NCBI GenBank assembly: GCA_022449705.1
Contig: JAKURS010000065.1
Location: forward strand, 1 to 5,799
Direction: 5' to 3'
Length of the DNA: 5,799 nucleotides
Source of the DNA: Candidatus Poseidoniia archaeon
Lineage (GTDB): Archaea > Thermoplasmatota > Poseidoniia > MGIII > CG-Epi1
Below the pieces are notes generated by a model that was not told the DNA's origin, did not search any database, and saw only the letters and a list, made by a program, of their open reading frames with translations. Shown here in pieces: positions 1 to 5,722 of this stretch. Numbering within the stretch: position 1 is the first letter of the stretch; each line of letters opens with the position of its first letter. Both the position numbers and the translations under genes were made by a program.

Positions 1-1697
1 GAGCTGACGACGACAGTTTCGTTCACGAAAAGGTTGTCGCTGCCAGAAATCAAGAAACCCTCCAGTCCGTTGGTGATGCTGTTGTTTGAATAGGTGCCAC
101 CGCTGGCATAAACAATAATCGCCGTCTGGCCGGTGGCGTCTATACTGTTGCCAGTAAAGCTGTTCCGTTGGCCATCGTCTATGATTGCGGCAGCCAGCCC
201 CCCCGAGATGCTGTTTCCGGAAAAAGTATTGTCGGCGCCGAAAACACCAATACCCTGCGCCTCGCTATCGCTGATTGCGTTGCCAGAAAATGTGTTCCAG
301 GCCCCCTTAGTGGCAACGTAGAGCGCGTACTGGTCGATTTCCTCAAGGATATTGCCTGAAACTAGGTTATATAGGCTGGGTCTGTTCCCGTCTGAAACCT
401 GGATACCGTATCCCTTCAGCCGCAGCAGGTGGTTATCAATCACAAAATTTGAGTTGGAATCGTCCCGCAGCCGGATGCCGGTCGCGTCGCTGTCACCAAT
501 CGAGTTGTTGTAGATGGTGTTACCGTAGGAATAGCGCAGGCCAATGCCACTGTCCTCCGGTCCATCGCCCTGCTGCGTAACGCTGTTGTTCTCAATCCAG
601 GTATCCGTCGTGTAGTAGAGGCTGACCGCGCTGACCACGTCCCCGCTACCCGACTCGAGGATGTTGCGCGCCACTAGTGCATCATTTACTGTCCAGAGCT
701 GGAGGGTGTGCGACTGATGGTCAACCATCCGGTTGGAATATATAACTATATTATTTGAATTATATATGTAAGTGCCTATGCCTGAGTTATTGCTGAAGCT
801 TGAAAATTTCAGCGTTATTTGCGAGGAAGAGCTGACCGAGAGCCCGTAGTCGCTGGTCTCGTCGCCGTTGTCAGCAACGGTCAGGTTGTCCAACGCCACC
901 CCGGTCGCCGAGGTGACGATGAGGCCGGAACCGTTCGGCGAGCCGGAGAAGCTGCTGTTGCGTACCACGGTGTTGTATGCCACCTCCAGCATCAGCCCGG
1001 CGTCGCCATTGCTGTCGGCGCTGGAGTCCAGGATAGTGTTGTCACGGGCGGAATTGTACAGGTAGATGCCGTAGTAGCCGAAACTACTGACCGTACAGTT
1101 GCGCAGCAGGTTGTCATCGGAGTCTTCCAGCATGATGCCGTAGCCGGAGCCGGAAGCGGGTTCGGCGAAGACGCTGTCGCGGATGATGTTGCCGTCCGAG
1201 CTGTCCAGCTCCAGCGCCCGGCCGCTCGCTTCGGTAACAGTCAGCGTCAGGTTCGCCAGCAATCCGCCATCGCTACGATCCAGACGGATTAGGTACTTGC
1301 CCGAAATATTCAGCGATTCCAGCCGCAACCCGTCATTGCTTCCAGATACGAGCGCCCAGGCGTTCCCGTCAGGCGATTCGAGGTGCAGATGGCTCAGCTC
1401 AACATCGTCGCTCGCGATGGTGATGAAATCATCCCCCTGCTGCGGCTGGAGAGTGGTGGCGCTGCCGTTACCACGGAGCGTTACCTGTTTCTCGATAAGC
1501 AGGCTGGACTCGACGTACGTCCCGTTCCAGACGCGCACGACGTCGCCGTCGGCCGCCGCCTCCAGCCCGGCGGTGATGGTGGTGTAATCGCCATTGCCGC
1601 TAGCGTCAACGATAATTGTCTCGCCAGCTCCCAACGGGAGCGCCAGCAATGCCCCCAGCAGTGCAAGGGCGACCAGCAGCAAACGTGACGAGGACAT
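1..1697 (-). CDS. Secreted right-handed parallel beta-helix repeat protein, C-terminus beyond window
   Basis: The minus-strand frame is open from the ATG at 1697 to the window edge, giving 565 codons with no stop. Residues 1-25 form a Sec-type signal peptide: basic SSSR start, leucine/alanine-rich core, possible cleavage after LGAG. Residues 26-75 (IIVDASGNGDYTTITAGL, then GDVVRVWNGTY) match the N-terminal cap usual in NosD/pectate-lyase-like beta-helix proteins. After it come about 20 rungs of PbH1 type, with Asn/Asp/Gly turns, such as DDNLLRNCTV, ARDNTILDSS and NTIYNNSIGDS. At least a dozen N-X-S/T sequons (for example near residues 58, 77, 130, 149, 200, 247, 271, 303, 371, 398, 539, 559) suggest an exported, glycosylated surface protein. 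Such folds bind or cleave polysaccharide or serve as surface or adhesion proteins; no catalytic site is recognisable, so the function is open. Codon use becomes more AT-rich toward the C-terminal half. Confidence 0.88.
   Translation of the reverse strand, partial: MSSSRLLLVALALLGALLALPLGAGETIIVDASGNGDYTTITAGLEAAADGDVVRVWNGTYVESSLLIEKQVTLRGNGSATTLQPQQGDDFITIASDDVELSHLHLESPDGNAWALVSGSNDGLRLESLNISGKYLIRLDRSDGGLLANLTLTVTEASGRALELDSSDGNIIRDSVFAEPASGSGYGIMLEDSDDNLLRNCTVSSFGYYGIYLYNSARDNTILDSSADSNGDAGLMLEVAYNTVVRNSSFSGSPNGSGLIVTSATGVALDNLTVADNGDETSDYGLSVSSSSQITLKFSSFSNNSGIGTYIYNSNNIVIYSNRMVDHQSHTLQLWTVNDALVARNILESGSGDVVSAVSLYYTTDTWIENNSVTQQGDGPEDSGIGLRYSYGNTIYNNSIGDSDATGIRLRDDSNSNFVIDNHLLRLKGYGIQVSDGNRPSLYNLVSGNILEEIDQYALYVATKGAWNTFSGNAISDSEAQGIGVFGADNTFSGNSISGGLAAAIIDDGQRNSFTGNSIDATGQTAIIVYASGGTYSNNSITNGLEGFLISGSDNLFVNETVVVS
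33..296 (-). repeat. Four exact-period 22-residue beta-helix rungs inside the surface protein
   Basis: In the protein read from 1697, the motif NTFSGNxIS recurs at residues 468 and 490, as NSFTGNSID at 512, and as GTYSNNSIT at 534. The spacing is exactly 22 residues (66 bases) each time. A shortened copy, NLFVNETV, follows at about 555. A 22-residue period fits one turn of a right-handed beta-helix with an inward-facing Asn ladder. Earlier rungs (residues 393, 417, 444) are spaced 24-27, so this part is the most regular. Confidence 0.65.
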
Positions 1698-1781
1698 TGA
1701 CTCCCGCCGGCATCCCGGCAAGAGGGATAAATATGAGTTCCTGCCGCGTATCCTCAAATAGTAGTCGTCGATAGAGGGGCG
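1698..1781. promoter_or_regulatory. Divergent intergenic promoter region
   Basis: This 84-base gap separates the divergent beta-helix and flavin reductase genes. On the minus strand an AT-rich ATATTTAT at 1734-1727 is centred about 33 bases before the ATG at 1697. It fits an archaeal TATA box giving a very short leader, with GGAG just before the start. On the plus strand GAGGGG at 1774-1779 ends two bases before the ATG at 1782 and is a possible short-spaced ribosome binding site; its TATA element is less clear (AAATA around 1756-1760, or the 1727-1734 tract read the other way). A GCCGG/CCGGC inverted repeat (1706-1719) lies between the minus-strand TATA and start and might be an operator. 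All of this is pattern matching by eye. Confidence 0.45.
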
Positions 1782-2270
1782 ATGGTAGTCGACGGCGACA
1801 CCTTTCGCGCGCTGATGCGGCAGTTCCCGGCCGGCGTGACCATTGTCACCTTCGATGACAAGGGCACACTCGGGGGGCTGGCGGTCTCCAGCTTCTGCTC
1901 TCTCTCAATGGAGCCGCCGCTGGTGCTGGTCTGCATCGACCGCGAGGTGGCGAGCCACGACGCGATTGCGCGCGCCGGCACGTTCGGTGTCTCGGTCTGC
2001 GCCGCCGACCAGTGGCAGCTGGCGCAGGACTTCGCCAACCCGAAGCAGGACAAGCAGGCGCTGCTCGAGGCGACGCCGCACTCGCTCACGGACGGCGGCG
2101 CGCCGCTGCTCGACGGCTGCGTCGCGACCATGGCATGCAGCGTCGTCGCGGCGCACGAGGCGGGCGACCATACCATCTATGTCGGGCAAGTCGAGAGCGG
2201 CGTGGTAGACGAGTCGCGCGAGCCGCTCGCCTACTGCCGCTCGGGGTCCGGCTCTTTTACGCCAGCGTAG
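1782..2270 (+). CDS. Flavin reductase-like FMN-binding domain protein
   Basis: A 162-residue protein, the normal size for the flavin reductase domain of the HpaC/split-barrel family, which holds FMN (or FAD) and uses NAD(P)H to supply reduced flavin to a partner or to act as a small oxidoreductase. Family hallmarks run in order: FRALMRQFPAGVTIVT (residues 8-23), GLAVSSFCSLSMEPPLVLVCI (32-52, the flavin-contacting segment), TFGVSVCAADQWQLAQDFA (67-85), GAPLLDGCVATMACSV (106-121), GDHTIYVGQV (128-137, the conserved GDH-x-x-x-V/G-x-V signature) and EPLAYCRS (147-154) in place of the common PLVY-R end. The protein should be cytoplasmic. The ATG at 1782 follows a GAGGGG tract and puts the conserved FR at the expected distance from the N-terminus. 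The last 40 bases overlap the end of the opposite-strand gene. The physiological partner cannot be told from the context. Confidence 0.88.
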   Translation: MVVDGDTFRALMRQFPAGVTIVTFDDKGTLGGLAVSSFCSLSMEPPLVLVCIDREVASHDAIARAGTFGVSVCAADQWQLAQDFANPKQDKQALLEATPHSLTDGGAPLLDGCVATMACSVVAAHEAGDHTIYVGQVESGVVDESREPLAYCRSGSGSFTPA

Positions 2271-2746
2271 CCGGCGAGGCGCCCAAGCGCGTTTTCAACG
2301 ATTGTCCCGGGCAGGTCGCCCCGCAAAGCAACCTGGCTGCGCCAGAAAGCGGCCGAGAGCCACAGCTCCTTCACTTCCACCTCACCTTCAGACAGCGTGA
2401 GCCGCCCCACCTGCTGCCACAGCCCGAATGACGGCGCGAAAACGCAGCTGGTCTCGCGCGGCGTGAAGCCAGTCGCGAGCAGCTCCTGCTCGACAGCCGT
2501 CAGCAGCTCCTCACCGCGCGTCTTTAGCAGCGCGGCACGGCCCTCGCGCAGCCGGTAGCCCTGGATCGCCAGCCAGAAGCCCGGCAACGCAATCAGCAGG
2601 AACAGCAGGTCGAGGTGCAGCCCCGCCAGCAGAGGCCCCTCGATTGCGCTGCGCACGATGACGCGGCACGCCAGCATCACCCCCAACACCAGCGCTGCGG
2701 CGCGGTACCATTCACGCGCCTCGCTGTGCCATTCAAGCGTTGCCAT
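2231..2746 (-). CDS. Small membrane protein of unknown function, coupled to the DNA polymerase gene
   Basis: A 171-residue protein that I do not recognise. Two hydrophobic segments lie near the N-terminus, at about residues 16-35 (RAAALVLGVMLACRVIV) and 43-62 (LHLDLLFLLIALPGFWLAIQ), joined by a short loop. A soluble mixed alpha/beta C-terminal part of about 105 residues follows, starting with the basic stretch YRLREGRAALLKTR and including an amphipathic helix (EELLTAVEQELLATGF) and FAPSFGLWQQVGRLTLSEGEVEVKELWL. This resembles a membrane-anchored cytoplasmic domain. I chose the ATG at 2746 because it overlaps the polymerase stop codon (TGATG) and follows AAGG with eight bases of spacing; an in-frame ATG at 2797 would add 17 polar residues and overlap the polymerase end by 52 bases. 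The polymerase-distal position suggests co-expression but gives no direct clue to function. Its 3' end overlaps the flavin reductase gene. Confidence 0.75.
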   Translation of the reverse strand: MATLEWHSEAREWYRAAALVLGVMLACRVIVRSAIEGPLLAGLHLDLLFLLIALPGFWLAIQGYRLREGRAALLKTRGEELLTAVEQELLATGFTPRETSCVFAPSFGLWQQVGRLTLSEGEVEVKELWLSAAFWRSQVALRGDLPGTIVENALGRLAGYAGVKEPDPERQ

Positions 2747-2758
2747 CAGAACAACCTT
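2746..2758 (-). promoter_or_regulatory. Ribosome binding site and TGATG stop/start overlap
   Basis: Read on the minus strand, AAGG (2758-2755) precedes the ATG (2746-2744) by eight bases. The polymerase stop TGA (2748-2746) shares its last base with that ATG. This arrangement is typical of translational coupling or re-initiation and is the reason for choosing the 2746 start. Confidence 0.6.
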
Positions 2759-5043
2759 GTCTGCCGGCCGCCAGTACGCAGAGCGCGCTCGTCCCATCCA
2801 AAAACTTCGGTGATGCGCGCCAGCGTCTTCGCCAATCGGCCGGCGTAATAGGCCCAGTCGGGTGCCGGAGGGTCCTCACCGGGAAAGTAGGGCTCGACCA
2901 CCATCGGCGTGCGCGAGGTGTCTGTGACGATAAACGCCACCTTCATGCCACTAACGAAAGGGCGTCCGGTAGCGACAAATTTCTCGTACGCCTGCAGGTG
3001 CGCCATCGCCTTCGGGTTCTTGTACTTGCGACCCAAATTGACTGTCTTGGAAATAACGAGTTCTTCCGGCGAAACCTTGCCGGCGGTGATACGGCTGACC
3101 CATTCACGTGCACATTCCAGTGCTCCATCGGTCGAGCCCTCCATCAGCTGGGCGAAGATTTCCTGCAGTGCCTCTACCTGCGCCGAAAACGCGTCGGTGC
3201 GCCGCGTCTCGTAGCCACGCACTACCAGCGCTTCATGCGGCCACACCTGTTTTCCGACATAGCGTTTCTTGACACCGTGCGAGAAAAAAGGGTGCAGTAT
3301 TTTCTCGAACTCCAGCTGCCGCGCCCCTTCGGAATAGCGCGCTGCAATCGCCTCGCCGAACTCGACTGTCTCGGCTTTGTTGTCGTGCGGCGAGCTGAAA
3401 AAGACAGAGTCGGTGTCGCCGTAAATCACCGCCAGTCCCTCTCCCTCCAACTCGGTGATGATATTGCGCACCGCTTCTCGCGCGTAGGCGGTAATCGAGG
3501 CGCCGATGTCCAGGTTGGTAAAGCGGTAGAAGTATGATGCGAAGACGCCGTAGACAGAGTTCATAAGTATCTTGATAGCCTCCTGCACCCGCCGGTAGTG
3601 CTCCGCCTCGGCACCCGTCGCGGCCGCCTCTGCCTGCTTGGCAGAATCGCGCTCGACCATCAGCCCTTTCAGCAACTCCGGCAGCAGTCCACGCCGCGTC
3701 TCTGGCGTCTGGAAGCGGACGCCGTGAGGAGTGAGGATTTCGCCCTTCTCCGAAAGAGTAGTGAAGCAGAGGTTGCGATCGATGATAATGCTGGGATACA
3801 TCGACTTGAAGTCGAGCACGCAGACCCAGTCGTAAAGCCCGGGCTCGAGCGCGTGGACGTAGCCCCCCTCGATGTGGCCTGTGCGCTTCTGGTGACGCGT
3901 CAGCGGGACGCCGATGCCCCGGGCATCTGCAGCGCGAATCATCAGCGAGTCAATCAGTGACGAGGTGCGGCCGTTGAGCGTCTCCTCCAGCGGCAGCCGC
4001 GCGACCGAGCCGATGTGCTGGAACTTCTCCAGCACGCGGATGTGCTGCATGATTTCGAACGCCAGCCGCGCGTCCTCGAGGCAGTATTCCTTTACGCGCT
4101 GCGGGTCGCGTTCCCACTCGGCGTCCATCTGTTGCGGGTTGACATCGTGCTTCTCCTTCCCGAGCAGCTGCTTGGCGACAGCATTGAGCGATTCCTGGCG
4201 TGGCCGGATTTCGCGTTTGACGTTCCACCATGCATCAGCGACGATACGGCCGCGCACCGCCCAGGTGCGGTTCGATCGCTGCTCTGCCGGAGTTCCATCA
4301 CGGCCGAGAACCAGCTTCATCCCGTGCAAGTGGGCACGCTCCTCCAGCAGCGGGAGGTCATAGCCGTCGATGTTGTAGCCGGTAATCACATCAGGGTCAT
4401 GCTGCGCGACAGTAGCGGTGAAACTGGATATTATGTCCGGCTCGCTGCCATCGAGCATCTTCTCTTCCACTAGTTCGGCACCGTCATGGACGGTCAGACA
4501 GGTGCAGAAAATACGGCGGTCGAGCAGCGAGTTCTCGACGTCGAAACTCAGAACGCGCAGCGGCGCGGTAAAAGTCTCCGCTGGCTCCAGGACAGTTGCA
4601 TCAATGACCGGGCAGCTCCATCCCCGCTTCTCGAGCGGTTCGCCCTCAACCGTGATGCACCCCCCGATGTCGTGGTCGTAGAGGTATCGGAAGTGGAACG
4701 GGATATCGGCCGCCAGCACGGTCAGCTCGCAGGCACGCAGCCAGTCACGCAGATGCGGTACCTTGCCGGGGTGCCAGACCTCGACCCGCAGGCAGTCGCG
4801 TTCCTCGCCGTCGACCCACAACCGCTCAGGGAGTGTCGCACGCACCTCGGCGTGGTCCTCAAGCTGTGCGATGATATCGGCTGGCGGCTCGACTACCTGG
4901 AACCAGGGGGCCTGCGGCGGTGTCCGCACCGCCATGCTCTGCCCGTCGGCAGTGCGGCCGTACAGGTAGACGACGGTGATGCTGCGCCCGTCGATGACCT
5001 CGGTATGCGAAGCGGCGTTCAGCAGCCGCAGGGTCGCGCGCAC
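2746..5043 (-). CDS. polB: Archaeal family B DNA polymerase with 3'-5' proofreading exonuclease
   Basis: Template-directed DNA polymerase with proofreading, about 765 residues from the GTG at 5043 (numbering used here), close to the usual 770-790. The N-terminal domain carries HPGKVPHLRDWL and DIPFHFRYL, matching archaeal uracil-pocket segments. Exonuclease motifs are intact: Exo I FDVEN (D168, E170), Exo II YNIDGYD (D229), Exo III YCLED (Y320, D324). EGGYVHALEPG is the usual link between domains. Polymerase motifs are complete: A, DFKSMYPSII (411-420); B, KILMNSVYG (491-499); C, YGDTDS (541-546), with catalytic aspartates 411, 543 and 545; then KKRY (592-595) and a thumb with VRGYETRRTD. It ends in QTRLF. 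No intein interrupts motifs A-C. The frame extends upstream to an ATG at 5094 (782 residues), but those 17 residues (Cys/Gly/Pro-rich) have no counterpart in the family and cover the TATA element and the start codon of the divergent gene, so the GTG is preferred. Confidence 0.95.
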   Translation of the reverse strand: MRATLRLLNAASHTEVIDGRSITVVYLYGRTADGQSMAVRTPPQAPWFQVVEPPADIIAQLEDHAEVRATLPERLWVDGEERDCLRVEVWHPGKVPHLRDWLRACELTVLAADIPFHFRYLYDHDIGGCITVEGEPLEKRGWSCPVIDATVLEPAETFTAPLRVLSFDVENSLLDRRIFCTCLTVHDGAELVEEKMLDGSEPDIISSFTATVAQHDPDVITGYNIDGYDLPLLEERAHLHGMKLVLGRDGTPAEQRSNRTWAVRGRIVADAWWNVKREIRPRQESLNAVAKQLLGKEKHDVNPQQMDAEWERDPQRVKEYCLEDARLAFEIMQHIRVLEKFQHIGSVARLPLEETLNGRTSSLIDSLMIRAADARGIGVPLTRHQKRTGHIEGGYVHALEPGLYDWVCVLDFKSMYPSIIIDRNLCFTTLSEKGEILTPHGVRFQTPETRRGLLPELLKGLMVERDSAKQAEAAATGAEAEHYRRVQEAIKILMNSVYGVFASYFYRFTNLDIGASITAYAREAVRNIITELEGEGLAVIYGDTDSVFFSSPHDNKAETVEFGEAIAARYSEGARQLEFEKILHPFFSHGVKKRYVGKQVWPHEALVVRGYETRRTDAFSAQVEALQEIFAQLMEGSTDGALECAREWVSRITAGKVSPEELVISKTVNLGRKYKNPKAMAHLQAYEKFVATGRPFVSGMKVAFIVTDTSRTPMVVEPYFPGEDPPAPDWAYYAGRLAKTLARITEVFGWDERALRTGGRQTRLF

Positions 5044-5064
5044 GCACGGCGAGCATGGCCCGGC

Positions 5065-5070
5065 TTTATA
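5065..5070. promoter_or_regulatory. Shared TATA box of the divergent polB and Mut7-C genes
   Basis: The plus strand reads TTTATA and the minus strand TATAAA, in an otherwise very GC-rich stretch. From the first T of each reading it is 28 bases to the ATG at 5093 (plus) and 27 bases to the GTG at 5043 (minus). Archaeal TATA boxes sit about 26 bases before the transcription start, so both transcripts would begin at or very near the start codon. Neither start has a Shine-Dalgarno sequence, which fits leaderless translation. No convincing purine-rich BRE is visible on either side. Confidence 0.55.
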
Positions 5071-5092
5071 GCAGCCCGCGCCGCGACCAAAC

Positions 5093-5515
5093 ATGCGCTA
5101 CGTTTGCGACGCAATGCTGGGACGGCTGGCACGCTGGCTGCGGCTGCTGGGGCACGACACTCTCTACGCAGAAACTGGCGACGACGAGCTGCTGCGGCTG
5201 GGGGAGACGCGTCGCTTGCTGACCCGCGACATCGAGCTCGCCCGCCGGGGCGGCGTCCCGGTCATCGAGGCGGACGGGCTGCAGGAGCAACTGCTGGAAG
5301 TGGCACCGCCCCCCGCCAAGCCATTTACCCGCTGCACCGCCTGCAACGGCGAGCTGCGCGCAGCCACGGCGGTGGAAGCGAGGAAGGCGCCACCACGCGT
5401 CCGCGAGGCGCACAGCGAGTTCCGCGCCTGCGACGCGTGCGGGCAGCTCTACTGGCCCGGCACCCACTTCGAGCGCATCCGCGACTCGCTGTGCGAGTGG
5501 GGGCTAATCGAGTGA
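5093..5515 (+). CDS. Mut7-C (DUF82) PIN-like ribonuclease-domain protein with zinc ribbon
   Basis: A 140-residue stand-alone protein matching the Mut7-C RNase domain family along its whole length. The N-terminal half is the PIN-like part: YVCDAMLGRLARWLRLLGHDTLY (residues 3-25, D6 as the first acidic residue), GDDELL (29-34, D30/D31) and LLTRDIELARR (42-52, D46), then a short IEADGLQEQLLEV helix. The C-terminal half is a zinc ribbon with TRCTACNGEL (C81, C84) and FRACDACGQLYWPGTHFERI (C113, C116), including the signature YWPGTH. The acidic residues fit a metal-dependent RNase, predicted by family rather than shown; natural substrates of archaeal members are not well known. It should be cytosolic. 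The ATG at 5093 starts directly at the conserved core and lies 28 bases after the shared TATA box, suggesting a leaderless mRNA. Divergent to polB, it is probably expressed together with it. Confidence 0.92.
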   Translation: MRYVCDAMLGRLARWLRLLGHDTLYAETGDDELLRLGETRRLLTRDIELARRGGVPVIEADGLQEQLLEVAPPPAKPFTRCTACNGELRAATAVEARKAPPRVREAHSEFRACDACGQLYWPGTHFERIRDSLCEWGLIE

Positions 5516-5599
5516 GAGCAGCGCCGCTGCCAGCGCGCCCGCCACTGCACCGCCACAGCCCTGATTCCAACGTCCGTTCAAAATCACGACGAGAGTATC

Positions 5600-5615
5600 T
5601 TTACTATACAGTAAA
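5600..5615. repeat. Inverted repeat TTTACT-ATAC-AGTAAA
   Basis: Perfect 6-base arms around a 4-base spacer, in a region without genes. The right half ACAGTAAA (5608-5615) recurs as ACAGTAAC at 5747-5754, where TTTACAGTAA is itself a partial dyad. It could be a regulator binding site or part of a transcription end signal; the short arms allow chance. Confidence 0.4.
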
Positions 5616-5650
5616 CCCAAAGTCACCGCCCCTCAGCTTCCAGGGCGTTT

Positions 5651-5722
5651 CAGCACTCGCTTGAGCATAAACCACTGCTTGCACGCCTGAAAACAGGCAC
5701 TGTACCGGCTCAAGATGCGCTG
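5651..5722 (-). repeat. Nested imperfect inverted repeat, possible structured RNA of the minus strand
   Basis: Three stems stack in nested order. The outer arm 5651-5656 pairs with 5717-5722, the middle arm CTTGAGC (5660-5666) pairs perfectly with GCTCAAG (5708-5714), and the inner arm GCCTG (5685-5689) pairs with CAGGC (5694-5698) around four bases. Three extra positions (5655/5718, 5684/5699, 5683/5700) are A/C mismatches on the plus strand but G-U wobble pairs in minus-strand RNA. If transcribed, the fold therefore favours the minus strand. A large asymmetric internal loop separates the middle and inner stems. No tRNA-like or known RNA family signature was recognised. Confidence 0.4.

Noticed and set aside
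17..30. Perfect inverted repeat TTTCG-TTCA-CGAAA
   Set aside because: Five-base arms within coding sequence with no associated signal; likely chance.
819..1688. Several plus-strand open frames opposite the beta-helix gene
   Set aside because: They mirror the repetitive minus-strand coding sequence; the minus-strand frame has a signal peptide and continuous beta-helix rungs, so these are shadows.
3410..3425. Possible intein insertion at polymerase motif C
   Set aside because: Archaeal polB genes often carry inteins at YGDTDS, but here the motif is continuous and the gene has normal length.
2740..3537. 265-codon plus-strand open frame opposite the polymerase thumb and palm
   Set aside because: It is fully antisense to strongly conserved polymerase motifs, has no recognisable domain or plausible start signal, and is explained by GC-rich codon use.
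5041..5094. Upstream ATG at 5094 as the polymerase start
   Set aside because: The 17 added residues (Cys/Gly/Pro-rich) do not resemble a polymerase N-terminus, the codon overlaps the divergent gene's ATG, and the TATA element would fall inside the coding region. It remains possible but is less likely than GTG 5043.
4486..5664. 392-codon plus-strand open frame antisense to polB and running through the Mut7-C gene
   Set aside because: It lies opposite all the catalytic-domain N-terminal part of polB and out of frame with Mut7-C; the translation is Arg/Ala/Gly-rich with no domain, as expected for a shadow frame in GC-rich DNA.
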